From: Pseudanabaena sp. ABRG5-3
Lineage (GTDB): Bacteria > Cyanobacteriota > Cyanobacteriia > Pseudanabaenales > Pseudanabaenaceae
Assembly (NCBI RefSeq): GCF_003967015.1
Contig: NZ_AP017560.1
Coordinates: 3,842,048-3,906,047 of the forward strand
Reading direction: 5' to 3'
DNA length: 64,000 nucleotides
A program made the position numbers and the translations under genes. The first letter of the stretch is position 1. Each line of letters opens with the position of its first letter. Below are positions 45,244-54,900 of this stretch, one piece after another. The notes beneath the pieces were generated by a model. It did no database searches and was not told where the DNA came from. It saw nothing but the letters and a program-made list of their open reading frames with translations.

Positions 45244-46305
45244 CTATACGCTAACAGGGGTAGGGATACTGCTGAAAGCGTTAACAGATGGCTTGTTGAA
45301 AACTTGGGCTAAATGGCGAGGAGCGCGATCGCACCAGTTCTTCTTACCATAAACATAGCCTGCAATCAGAGGTAGAGCTACAGTTGCTTCTGAGAACACC
45401 ATCTGCTCTTGAACGATATCTACCTTACCCCAAGAATGTGCTTCCTTCAAAGTAGAACCCGATAGAGCACCGTCACGTTCGTCAGCAACGGTAATTTGGA
45501 CTGCATACTTATGCATTGCTGCATCAAAACCGAGCAATTCAGCAGCAACTACAGTATCTTGAGCAAAGTTCTTGGGAACACCACCACCGATCATGAATAG
45601 ACCAGTGTGAGGGCTTGCCAACTTGCACTGAGTGAGTTCACGGAAGTCTTTTACAGAGTCAATGCTGACATGCTCTTCGGGAGAGTTCCACTGATGATGC
45701 ACTAAGCCAAAACCTGCGGAACAATCGCTAAAGGCAGGAACGAAGATAGGAATTTGATGCTCATAAGCTGCCAAAACGACGGAGTGGCGATTCTTGGCAT
45801 TCTTATCTAGATATGCACCCATTTCATGGATGAATTCGCGAGAGGAGTAAGCACGAGGAGGAAGAGAATTCGCAATTTCGGCGATCGTCATGTCGCAAAC
45901 GCGCAGTTCGTCTTCGTCGATGTAGGTGTCATAGATGCGATCGATCGCATTTTCGCGGAGTACAGTATCGTCTGCAAAGGTATCACCCACATAGTGACGG
46001 AAGCCGAGAGCCTCAAAGAAGTCTTGATCAACGATATTTGCGCCTGTAGAGACAATCATGTCTACCATGTTGTTGACGATCAGATCGTAGATGACTCCCT
46101 TAAGTCCTGCACTAAATAAAGAACCTGCTAAACATAGGATGATTGCACAGTCCTTGTCTTGGATCATGTTGTCATAGATACGGGCAGCACGTCCAAGATT
46201 ACGACCTTGAAAAGCGGTATTTGCCATAGCATCAACCAATCCCACAACATCAAAAGCCTTGATGTCAATATGTTCAACAGTCTGTTTAAGTAGTTCGCGT
46301 TTCAT
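45244..46305 (-). CDS. Deoxyhypusine synthase-like protein (probable homospermidine synthase)
   Basis: A 353-residue enzyme of the deoxyhypusine synthase family: LAGSLFSAGLKGVIYDLI, VSTGANIVDQDFFEALG, FVPAFSDCSAGFGL and AHSWGKVD, which carries the active-site lysine. Bacteria lack the eIF5A substrate; characterised bacterial members make homospermidine from putrescine and/or spermidine with NAD. That role is inferred here. It stands alone with an ATG start at 46305. Confidence 0.88.
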   Translation of the reverse strand: MKRELLKQTVEHIDIKAFDVVGLVDAMANTAFQGRNLGRAARIYDNMIQDKDCAIILCLAGSLFSAGLKGVIYDLIVNNMVDMIVSTGANIVDQDFFEALGFRHYVGDTFADDTVLRENAIDRIYDTYIDEDELRVCDMTIAEIANSLPPRAYSSREFIHEMGAYLDKNAKNRHSVVLAAYEHQIPIFVPAFSDCSAGFGLVHHQWNSPEEHVSIDSVKDFRELTQCKLASPHTGLFMIGGGVPKNFAQDTVVAAELLGFDAAMHKYAVQITVADERDGALSGSTLKEAHSWGKVDIVQEQMVFSEATVALPLIAGYVYGKKNWCDRAPRHLAQVFNKPSVNAFSSIPTPVSV

Positions 46306-46570
46306 GGTTTTCTCTAGTCCTAGATGTTTATGTGTTAGTAGAGGTATGCAAATGGATGCAAAAAAATTTGAGCAAGCTTCAAAAACTGAACAAGCAAAAT
46401 TGAACGTTGTAGAACTGAAACTTTGTGATACGGCGCAAGATCATCATTGACAGCCTAATACTTAAGCAAAATACTAGGTGCTGCCAAGCTAAAACCTTGA
46501 ACATGAAAAAATTCCTGCTCAAACAGTTCTTTGTGCTAACTATTCAGTTTTGAAAATATTTATTCTTCCC

Positions 46571-46757
46571 ATTGGTGAGAAGCGATCGACCTAGGCTATC
46601 AACAGTGGTTACAGCCCTAATAGTTAGAAGGTCGATCGGAACATACTGGGACCTTCACAGGCATCATCCCAAGAAAGAGTAGGGTCAGACTCACGTCTGT
46701 CGCCTAGCTTTTCGTTGAGGAGCCAATCACATCCAAGCAATAAAACCAGCTTTTTCA
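46571..46757 (+). ncRNA. Structured RNA candidate, 6S-RNA-like
   Basis: Within a 633-base gap (46306-46938) six nested helices can be read: 46571-46575/46723-46727, 46581-46585/46712-46716, 46591-46596/46702-46707, 46602-46605/46697-46700, 46615-46619/46680-46684 and 46627-46633/46650-46656 (GAAGGTC/GACCTTC). A G-U pair in the second helix favours the plus strand. The fourth and fifth helices enclose a large 9/12-nt bubble, like the open-promoter mimic of 6S RNA. TATTCT (46561-46566) could be the -10; GCTTTTT near 46749 could mark the end, giving about 185 nt. The class is not certain. The rest of the gap shows no gene. Confidence 0.5.
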
Positions 46758-46938
46758 ATTTCTATATAACTGAGAGTAACAAGTCCTTAAATACAATAGC
46801 ACTTTTTTTAATAAACACAAGCAAAATGGCGCTAGAGGATTTACATATTAATGCGTTTAATTGTGTATTAGGAGGCTTGTAGAGACCTAAGACTCCTTAT
46901 TTGAAACAAGTATAGACGTATTTCATACAGGGACGATC

Positions 46939-49900
46939 ATGATGACAGCGCAGTATCAGGCGGCTCTACACTCCTATGCAGAGGGGCGGTATGAAGAGGC
47001 AATGCAGCAGTTCTCGGAATTGTTGTATGAAGATCCTCGTAATCCCAAACTGCATATCTGGTTGGGCGCAACTTTTCGCAAGGCAGGTAAAATTGAATAT
47101 GCTAAGGTTCAGTACCAGCAAGTATTAACCCTTACCGATGATCCAGATTTACTTGATCTTGCTAGTACTTCGCTGGCACAAATTCAAAATAAGTTAGCTC
47201 ATGGAGAAAAAAAATCGGCTTCTAAGGCTATACCTCCAAAAGGGATCCAGAAGGATTTAGATAATATCCGTGATTTTAATATTTTAGTGCCACCGCAGGA
47301 AGTGACGCAAATCATTGAACCAAAGACCCCTGAATTGGCGAATATTAATACTGCTAGCCATATAATTTCCCCTGATCAAAACTGGACTGCTGAGGATGTA
47401 ACTGTATTAGCAGTTAAGCCTGATGAGACCGAATCAACTACACCTCAAGTTGCCATGAGGGTGCAAAGTGGTAATGGACTGATTCCCCCTCCTCCTGCGA
47501 TCGCGGCACTGTTTCAGCAACAGCAACAATATCAGGAAGAATATACGACTGAACCGTTTTTAAGTAACGAGGAACCTACGGAAAACTCTAGTACTTCCTC
47601 AATTTTGCAGGATACGATCGCTGATATTCAGAAGGTAAATCAGAAAGATACTCAGAAAAATAAAAAAGCGAAAAAGTCCAAACAGAAGAAAGCTCAAATT
47701 GAATTTCCTCCTTTAGATGTAGATACAGATTTATTGGCAGATGGTCAGGAAAGTGTAGAAATTCCCCAGATAGTTGGGAATGACCTTGCCAAACCTTCAG
47801 CGATCGCTTTGGAGGATATGTTGAAATTCTCCACAGTTGGTCAAAAAATCACCCTATGGGGAGCTTTTGTTGCCACTATTCCTGCAATTATTTTGGGGGT
47901 AGCAGCCTATAAGGTAGGTGACGGGTTGCTCTTAACTAAAGTTAAGCAGGGTCAGCATTCTGAGGCGATCGCCCTTGCCAAAGCCACTGAAAGTTTCTTG
48001 CTTAAGCAAACGGGGGATGTGGGAGTTCTAAAGACTCTACTGATATCGGCAGAGGTAGGACAAAACACCTTGCAAAATGCTGGACAGATTGCTGTAACTA
48101 CCAATCCATCAGAACCGAATAAGACAATTAAGTTGCTGTCATCTTTACCAATCACACAGCAACGTCAATATAAGCAGCTATTAACTAATCGGCTAAACCT
48201 CTATAGCCAAGCTTATCCACAGTACACCAGCATTGCGGTATTTAGTGTCAAGGGGGAATTAATTGCCCAGTCCACTAATTCTAAAACTCTGCAAACTATT
48301 AATCAGAATACTCTTAGCAAAGTATCTACCATTGATAATCCACTGATTGGTAGCCCTGTAGTTAGTAAAGATGGTGCTAATTTATATGTATTAACATCGG
48401 TTAAGAGTTCCGTTTCCCAAAAAGTTAGTATGGTTTTACAGGTAGAGATTCCTGTAAAGACTTTAGTCACCAATTTAACTAAAACTAAAGGTGGTAATGA
48501 AAGTAGTAACTTCTATGTTATTGATAGCAACAACAAATATGTTGCTAGTTCTCAAAATGTTACGGTGGGGGAGGATGCGTTAGCAGATTTTGCAGTACTA
48601 CCAAATTTACGATCTTTACCCTCTAATGATTTTCCCGATCTAATGAAGGGCGATCGCAATGCTCAGCTTCTTGCCTATGCACCTGTGGCTAATATGCAGA
48701 GCTACGGCATGACTTGGGATGTACTAACGACTATTGACAAGGCGACAGCCATTGCTGGCAATCAAAATCTATTGTTGGTAGTAGGTGTGGGAATTGCCGC
48801 AACACCTCTATTGGTAGCAGCGATCGCCTATGCTTTATCGCGACGCTTGAGTACTAGACTCAAAGATATTCGGGCGGCTTTACGAGATCTAAGACAAGGG
48901 AATACTGACATTAGTTTTGGAGCTTTGAGTATAGAAGGTAATGATGAACTTGCCGATATTTCCTTAAGTATTAACAAGATGTCTGAACAGTTTCAGACTA
49001 TGCGGCAGAAACAGGAACAGGAACAGCAACGGTTGCATTTACAAGTAGTCAAGCTATTTAAAGTGTTATCTAAACTCGCAAGAGAAGAAAAGCACGAAGT
49101 TCAAGAATCTGATTTATCCGACGAAAACATCTTGCTATTGGGCAAGAAAATTCGTGGTGAGATGGTGCAACGCAATGCTGAAGTTGAGAGCTATCGCCAG
49201 CAGAAGGCAGATTTGCAAATTCAGTTAATGAACATGCTGCGAGATATGCAAGCCTTGGCTGATGGGGACTTAACAGTTTCTACTAAATCCCTTGATGGCA
49301 ATCTCAATGATGTGACGATCTTTTTTGATGATGTCATGCGTGGATTGCAAAATATTGTTAGTCAAGTTAAGTCTTCGGCTAGTCAAGTTAATTTATCCCT
49401 TGGTCAAAATGAGCAGGCGATCGCCAATCTCACTAGTGTCTCGCAAAGACAAGTGGATACAGTGACACGCTCCCTCAACACAGTGCAAATGGCGAAAATA
49501 TCGGCGAACTCAATTACCACTAATAGTCAGCATGTATTGCAGTCATCACAAATGGTAGTCGAAAAACTATTGGATAGCGATCGCTCCATTGACGCAGTAG
49601 TACAAAAGGTTAGTGCATTGCAGGGTACTGTCGCCAATACAGCCAAGAGAGTTAAGCATTTAGGGGAAGTATCTCAAAAAATTGCCAAGGCTATTTCCTC
49701 AATTAATGAGATTGCGATTAAGACTAACTTTCTCGCAATTAATGCCACCCTTGAATCTTCTCGTTCAGGAGGAATGGGTGGTGGATTTGTGATGGTTGCA
49801 GAAGAGGTAGGAGAATTAGCTGCCCGTTCAGTAGCTGCTACTAAGGAAGTAGAAAGCTTACTGAGTAGCATTCAGAGTGAGACTAACGCAGTGATGACAG

Positions 49901-50199
49901 CAGTTGAGTCTGGCAGCAATCAAGTTTTAGAAAGCGCTACATTAGCGATCGCAGCCAAAGATAGCTTGCTGCAAATCTCTGACATCTCCCATCAAATTGA
50001 TGAGCTAGTATCATCGATTTCTGATGCCACTATTTCCCAAGTGCAAACATCAGAAGGAGTTGCCAACTTGATGAAAGACATCTCTCACATTGCTAAGAGG
50101 AATCTAGCTGCTTCTTCAGAAGTATCTAAATCCCTAAAAGCAACCAAGAAATACTCTGGGGAATTACAACAATCTTTGGCGCATTTTAAAACCCGATAG
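46939..50199 (+). CDS. pilJ: PilJ-like methyl-accepting chemoreceptor with N-terminal TPR
   Basis: 1086 residues: TPR-like repeats (about 5-90), a Lys/Gln-rich linker, membrane helix (about 303-325), an extracytoplasmic sensor region (about 330-605), second helix (608-632), HAMP (632-690) and a long MCP signalling coiled coil (about 800-1060) with the hairpin tip VAEEVGELAARS. Long linkers and the partner kinase downstream fit the cyanobacterial type IV pilus chemotaxis systems (PilJ/HmpD). ATGATG at 46939 gives two adjacent starts. The kinase gene follows after 61 bases. Confidence 0.87.
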   Translation: MMTAQYQAALHSYAEGRYEEAMQQFSELLYEDPRNPKLHIWLGATFRKAGKIEYAKVQYQQVLTLTDDPDLLDLASTSLAQIQNKLAHGEKKSASKAIPPKGIQKDLDNIRDFNILVPPQEVTQIIEPKTPELANINTASHIISPDQNWTAEDVTVLAVKPDETESTTPQVAMRVQSGNGLIPPPPAIAALFQQQQQYQEEYTTEPFLSNEEPTENSSTSSILQDTIADIQKVNQKDTQKNKKAKKSKQKKAQIEFPPLDVDTDLLADGQESVEIPQIVGNDLAKPSAIALEDMLKFSTVGQKITLWGAFVATIPAIILGVAAYKVGDGLLLTKVKQGQHSEAIALAKATESFLLKQTGDVGVLKTLLISAEVGQNTLQNAGQIAVTTNPSEPNKTIKLLSSLPITQQRQYKQLLTNRLNLYSQAYPQYTSIAVFSVKGELIAQSTNSKTLQTINQNTLSKVSTIDNPLIGSPVVSKDGANLYVLTSVKSSVSQKVSMVLQVEIPVKTLVTNLTKTKGGNESSNFYVIDSNNKYVASSQNVTVGEDALADFAVLPNLRSLPSNDFPDLMKGDRNAQLLAYAPVANMQSYGMTWDVLTTIDKATAIAGNQNLLLVVGVGIAATPLLVAAIAYALSRRLSTRLKDIRAALRDLRQGNTDISFGALSIEGNDELADISLSINKMSEQFQTMRQKQEQEQQRLHLQVVKLFKVLSKLAREEKHEVQESDLSDENILLLGKKIRGEMVQRNAEVESYRQQKADLQIQLMNMLRDMQALADGDLTVSTKSLDGNLNDVTIFFDDVMRGLQNIVSQVKSSASQVNLSLGQNEQAIANLTSVSQRQVDTVTRSLNTVQMAKISANSITTNSQHVLQSSQMVVEKLLDSDRSIDAVVQKVSALQGTVANTAKRVKHLGEVSQKIAKAISSINEIAIKTNFLAINATLESSRSGGMGGGFVMVAEEVGELAARSVAATKEVESLLSSIQSETNAVMTAVESGSNQVLESATLAIAAKDSLLQISDISHQIDELVSSISDATISQVQTSEGVANLMKDISHIAKRNLAASSEVSKSLKATKKYSGELQQSLAHFKTR

Positions 50200-50260
50200 A
50201 CGATTAATACCAGTCTAACTAGTATTTCAAAGGTAAAACAGTTCACTAGAGCTAGATATA

Positions 50261-53200
50261 ATGACTTATTCAATGATTGAAATAGGATTACAGCAAATCA
50301 AGCAAACCTTTTCTGAGGAGGCTCAGGTTTATACTAACGAGCTTGCCAATCAAGTCTCTAAATTAGACGCAAGTTCACCAAATTTTAGTCAACAGATTGA
50401 TCAATTACTTGATACCCATAAATTGCTGAAAGATGCAGCGATCAAAGCTGATTTTTATATCCAAGACTCGAATTTTGTTATTATTACCAATCGTTTGGAG
50501 AAAGTGATCAACTTATTGCGTGATCGCCCTGCCCATGTTGATCAGCTTACTAAAGATTTACTCTTTGAACTAATCAAAATAATTTGCCAGATCATTAACG
50601 AATATTGCTTTGACTCAGATCCAGATCCAAACTGTATAGAGTTACAAAATCAAGTATTTACTCAAATAGATGAGCATTTCTATCTCAAAAATTATGGGAT
50701 AGAGGCTTTGATCAACTATTCTCAAACAGATCAAGCTAATGATCCTTTTCATTTAGATGATACATCAGAGGCTTTACATTTATTTGATATAGAAGATTTT
50801 GAATTTACTAACTCTGATGATTTACTTGCCGTAAACCAATTGGAGCAATTAGATGATTCAGACACTTTTTTTATGCTCCAACTGGATGATCAGCAGCTAG
50901 AAGATAGTGAATTAACTCAAGATCATAACAACTTTCTAAATCTAGATCAGAATCTGTCTCAAAGCTCTAATGAACAAACAGTCTTTCCTAGCTTATTGAC
51001 AGAGATTTTTACAGAAGATTTCGATCATCAGCTTGATCAACACATTCAACCTAGTCATCATGAAGAAAAACTGCCAATGCCAGAGTTACTCAAGGATATA
51101 TTTCCACTAGTATCCACTGAACAGTTATTAGGGCATGAAGATGAAACATCCCTACAGGGAATTGATTGGAATCATAGCGAAGATGATTTGGATAATCCTT
51201 GGCATAAATTGGTATCGTTACAACCTTGGATGGAGGAAGATCAAGATCATGATATTGAAGCTCAAACCTTGACAAATACTTCTGTAGGAGAGCCCTCGAC
51301 AGATCAGCAGAACTCAGAGAATCAGAACAATAGTTTAGATATCGATAATGTTGTTTTAGACAATGGCATATACAATAGTTATTTTGATTCATTAGAATTT
51401 GAACCTCTAGAAGATGATGATGAGGTATTGTGGGATTCAATAGAATCAATGCAATTAATAGATCCAATTGAGTCTATTGATGAATTGGATCTACCTGAAG
51501 CTTTAACTGAGCCAATGCCTAGTTTAGACAATCCCCATTCTCAGGTGTATGAGACTGCAACTGAGCTAATAACGAGTCTAGAGAACTCACAACCAGAAGA
51601 GAATGTTAATTTGCTAGATATGCTCGAAAATCAAGGTTTTTCGACTTCAGATGTGGATACAGCGATCGAGGAATCTCCGATTTATCAGAATAAAGTTAAG
51701 GATGTTCATGCTGCAAGTCATGATCGTGCATTTGTAAATGGGAATAATCAAGTTAATAATCACACAGACTTAAATTCAGACAATAGTCTTCATCCTATTC
51801 TTTCGGCAGCGATCGCTTTAAACAAAAATGATCTAAATCTAGATTTATATACAAATTTAGATTTAGAGACAGAAATCAGTAAGCAGTCATACGATGCTTC
51901 TCTAACTCCTGTCGATAATGATGCTACTATTCGTATTCCTTTAAATCATTTAGAAGTTTGGGAAGATTTGTCAGAGGAATTATTAGTAAGAAAGGGAAGT
52001 TTAGATATTTATGTAGGCGAAATGCGTCTATTGTTGGCAGAAGTTCAAAAGAACTTGCAGTTTCTAGATCCTCAAGCTGTTATTCATAATCAAGGAACGG
52101 TCGCTAGTTTACAAAGTAATCTAGTAAGTTTCACTAATATTCTTGAGCAGACAGAACAGCAAACCAATGCAATGAACCATGATGTTCTGAATTTAAGAAA
52201 AAGCTTTCGACAAGCTCTCAAATATCCTATCTCTACTCTTGTCAGAGGATTTCCTCGCATTTTGCGCGATCTGTCATTGGAGCATGGTAAGCAGGTTGAG
52301 TTAATTGTCCAAGGAGCTGAGATCGGTATTGATAGATCTCTTTCGGGTCTGGTTTTAGAGACCCTTGAGATATTAATTCGCAATGCGTTTGAGCATAGTA
52401 TAGAATCTCCCATCGAACGCCAACAACAAGGAAAATTATCGCAAGGTCAAATTGAAGTTGTGGCTATACAGACTGATGACAACACGATTATTAAAGTTAA
52501 TGATGATGGTCGTGGGCTAGATAATTTGCCCAATAACACCGCCTATTTAGAACATATTTCTCAATTAAGTGAGATTAGAAAAAGATTATGGGATAGGGGT
52601 GGAAGGATCTCTATTCAGTCTCAGTTAGGTAAAGGGACGCAAGTAACAGTAACCTTGCCAAGTATGCAATCTTTGTTGCGAATATTGCTGATTGACATCG
52701 ATCAAATCTGTTTAGCAATTTCGAGTAAGGTCATTATTGAGGTAATTCCGATTGATGACGATGACAATTTCTCCAAGGCAGAACAGGAAACTTTGCTGTG
52801 GCGCGATCGCCAAATTCCTATTGTGCGTCTAGATTCTTTGCTACAGCTCAATTGTCCACATAATTTACACAAGTCTGTCAATAGTCAGCCTTCGCAATTT
52901 GCAGGTCAGATAGATAGCTATAAACCTGCGATCGCTGTTCCCTCATTTGCCATTATCCAGCATGAGCATCATGTGTTTGCACTCCAAACTGAGGGTTGTT
53001 GGTATGAGCAAGAAGCAACTTTTCACCAAATAGAGGGAGATATTTCCCTACCTCAAATTTTCCTCGGTGCGGTGATCTTAGGGAATAATCAGGCGGTAGC
53101 GTTGATAAATCATGCGGAAGTAGTCAACCAATGCTTGAGATCGCCTAATCTTGATATGCCAAGCTCGCAGGCTAATGTAAGTCCTAACACTCCACAATTG

Positions 53201-53776
53201 CATAGTCCTAAAGTAGATAGTTTGAGTAGTCTATCTGATTTCTTTTGGACAGGTGCGCCATCACAAGATACCGATATATCTGAATTCTTAGAACAGCCAT
53301 TACGCTCTGTCGGCAGCTCTTCTGAGCCTGAGAATCTAGAAAGCTCGGGAGTCTTTATGAGTGATCTGGATAATGGACAAAAAAGGCGATCGCATCAGCC
53401 TAAAGTCCTGATAGTTGAGTCTTCTGCCAATATTCGGCGCTATCTCGCAATGACACTCGCAAAATCAGGTTTTTTGACCGAGCAGGTACAGGATGGTAAA
53501 GAGGCGATCGCTTTTCTTAAGGATCGCCATAATCACAATCTTGGTATTGATATTGTGATTACTGATTTGGAGATGCCTCAAATGGATGGATTTAAGCTTT
53601 TATCTGGTATCCGCTCCGATGCAGATCTTCATAATCTTCCGATAGTGGTTCTAACAGCTCGAAATAATGAGAATGATCAAAAGCTTGCCTTAGAACTTGG
53701 TGCTAATGCCTACTTCTGTAAACCCTACCGCGAGCAGGAATTAATCAAAACTCTGCAAGAGCTGGTCTCCAAATAG
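50261..53776 (+). CDS. CheA/PilL-like hybrid histidine kinase
   Basis: 1171 residues. The N-terminus (about 1-130) is helical with THKLLKDAAI, only loosely like an Hpt site: the standard H-x-L-K-G is absent. Residues about 150-560 are very acidic and Gln/Asn-rich with no domain I recognise. The CheA-type catalytic part follows (about 590-805): FPRILRDLSLEHGKQVEL, N-box LIRNAFEH, DDGRGLD, GGRISIQSQLGKGTQV; then a CheW-like region (about 805-955) and a receiver (1047-1171, phospho-Asp in VITDLEMP, Lys in CKPY; the usual acidic DD pair reads ES). It should signal to pilus motility together with the PilJ-like receptor upstream. No cheW or cheY lies nearby. Confidence 0.86.
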   Translation: MTYSMIEIGLQQIKQTFSEEAQVYTNELANQVSKLDASSPNFSQQIDQLLDTHKLLKDAAIKADFYIQDSNFVIITNRLEKVINLLRDRPAHVDQLTKDLLFELIKIICQIINEYCFDSDPDPNCIELQNQVFTQIDEHFYLKNYGIEALINYSQTDQANDPFHLDDTSEALHLFDIEDFEFTNSDDLLAVNQLEQLDDSDTFFMLQLDDQQLEDSELTQDHNNFLNLDQNLSQSSNEQTVFPSLLTEIFTEDFDHQLDQHIQPSHHEEKLPMPELLKDIFPLVSTEQLLGHEDETSLQGIDWNHSEDDLDNPWHKLVSLQPWMEEDQDHDIEAQTLTNTSVGEPSTDQQNSENQNNSLDIDNVVLDNGIYNSYFDSLEFEPLEDDDEVLWDSIESMQLIDPIESIDELDLPEALTEPMPSLDNPHSQVYETATELITSLENSQPEENVNLLDMLENQGFSTSDVDTAIEESPIYQNKVKDVHAASHDRAFVNGNNQVNNHTDLNSDNSLHPILSAAIALNKNDLNLDLYTNLDLETEISKQSYDASLTPVDNDATIRIPLNHLEVWEDLSEELLVRKGSLDIYVGEMRLLLAEVQKNLQFLDPQAVIHNQGTVASLQSNLVSFTNILEQTEQQTNAMNHDVLNLRKSFRQALKYPISTLVRGFPRILRDLSLEHGKQVELIVQGAEIGIDRSLSGLVLETLEILIRNAFEHSIESPIERQQQGKLSQGQIEVVAIQTDDNTIIKVNDDGRGLDNLPNNTAYLEHISQLSEIRKRLWDRGGRISIQSQLGKGTQVTVTLPSMQSLLRILLIDIDQICLAISSKVIIEVIPIDDDDNFSKAEQETLLWRDRQIPIVRLDSLLQLNCPHNLHKSVNSQPSQFAGQIDSYKPAIAVPSFAIIQHEHHVFALQTEGCWYEQEATFHQIEGDISLPQIFLGAVILGNNQAVALINHAEVVNQCLRSPNLDMPSSQANVSPNTPQLHSPKVDSLSSLSDFFWTGAPSQDTDISEFLEQPLRSVGSSSEPENLESSGVFMSDLDNGQKRRSHQPKVLIVESSANIRRYLAMTLAKSGFLTEQVQDGKEAIAFLKDRHNHNLGIDIVITDLEMPQMDGFKLLSGIRSDADLHNLPIVVLTARNNENDQKLALELGANAYFCKPYREQELIKTLQELVSK

Positions 53777-53800
53777 AAAATTCTTTCCATTAAATCCATT

Positions 53801-53830
53801 AAAAAAGGGCGCATAGCGCCCTTTTTTAAA
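53801..53830. terminator. Bidirectional terminator
   Basis: AAAAAAGGGCGC-ATA-GCGCCCTTTTTT between convergent cheA-like and livH genes; it covers the livH stop codon. Confidence 0.9.
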
Positions 53831-54725
53831 TCGTTCCTTTAAATAATCCCTGCGGTTTAAAGAGTAAAACCAAAATCATAATCACTAAGCCTACGCCTAG
53901 CTTGTAGTCTGTGCCGATGCAATATTTTTGTAAATCGCCCAATGCTGCTGGACAGGTGGTAGCAACCTCTTGGGAAATACCGACAATCAGCGCCCCTGCG
54001 ATCGCGCCATAGGGGTTGCCAATCCCGCCGAGAATTACTGCCGCAAACATGGGCAAAATCAAGAACCAACCCATATTTGGGCGCAAGTTGGTAATAAGTC
54101 CATACATACTGCCACCAAAGGCGGTCATGCCTCCTGCGATTACCCATGTCCATAAAATCACAGCATTGACATTAATTCCTGCGACCTTGGCAAGTTCAGG
54201 GTTATCGGCAACAGCCCGCATTGCCTTACCGATCTTGGTGTTTTGCAGTAGATAATAAAGTCCTGCAATTACTGCGATCGCGGCTACAATTACCACCATT
54301 TTATTGCGGGTGATGGCTAAGCCAAAGACATCGATCGCAGGGAAAGTTGGCAGATTATATTTCTGTGGTTTTGCGCCCCAAGCAAGGACAATTGAGTTAC
54401 GCATCACTAGTGCTAAACCAATGGAGACGATCATCATCGTAGTTGCAGTGGCTCGTTTGGCGCGTAACGGCTGCCAGAGGATTTTTTCGCAAAGTAAAAC
54501 TATGGCGATAGAGATACCACTACCTAAGGCGATCGATAACCAAATATCGAGTTTGAGGGTGGTATTGGCGAGAAAGGCAAGGTATGCGCCGAGGGTGAGA
54601 ATATCACCGTGGGCGAAGTTGGCAAGGCGTAAGATGCCATAGGTAAGCGTTAACCCGACTGCGGCAAGGGCAATAATGCTGCCAACAGCGATACCATCAA
54701 TGGTTGATTGCAGGACTTCCAGCAT
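53826..54725 (-). CDS. livH: Branched-chain/neutral amino acid ABC transporter permease (LivH type)
   Basis: A 299-residue permease with eight or more helices and LivH marks: GLTLTYGILRLANFAHGD at residues 24-41 and TKIGKAMRAVADNPELAKVAGIN (the ATPase-contact EAA-like loop), ending LGGIGNPYGAIAGALIVG. In cyanobacteria this subunit (NatD) works in neutral amino acid uptake. No other transporter subunits are in the window, which is common for cyanobacteria with scattered genes. Confidence 0.9.
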   Translation of the reverse strand: MLEVLQSTIDGIAVGSIIALAAVGLTLTYGILRLANFAHGDILTLGAYLAFLANTTLKLDIWLSIALGSGISIAIVLLCEKILWQPLRAKRATATTMMIVSIGLALVMRNSIVLAWGAKPQKYNLPTFPAIDVFGLAITRNKMVVIVAAIAVIAGLYYLLQNTKIGKAMRAVADNPELAKVAGINVNAVILWTWVIAGGMTAFGGSMYGLITNLRPNMGWFLILPMFAAVILGGIGNPYGAIAGALIVGISQEVATTCPAALGDLQKYCIGTDYKLGVGLVIMILVLLFKPQGLFKGTI

Positions 54726-54768
54726 TAAGAAATTTTGATAGAGCTTGATTGCTATTCATAGTAACGCT

Positions 54769-54882
54769 TTAAAGTTCTCTTCGACTACTAGCGATCGCTG
54801 CATTAACATAGCTAAAAATCTCGTCCAGTTCTGCGATCGCTTCTAGCTCAAGATTTTCTGTAGCGGTAAGAGTGCGAAAAAG
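54769..54882 (-). pseudogene. Possible 3' gene remnant
   Basis: Between livH and the TPR gene a minus-strand frame without start codon reads about 37 residues (LEAIAELDEIFSYVNAAIASSREEL) to a TAA. It may be the tail of a lost gene; too short to identify. Confidence 0.2.
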
Positions 54883-54900
54883 TCAGGAGCTTAACCTCAA

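Noticed and set aside
46571-46757. RNase P RNA or tmRNA in the 46.3-46.9 kb gap
   Set aside because: The conserved cores of both (such as GAGGAAAGUCC or the tRNA-like ends of tmRNA) are not seen.
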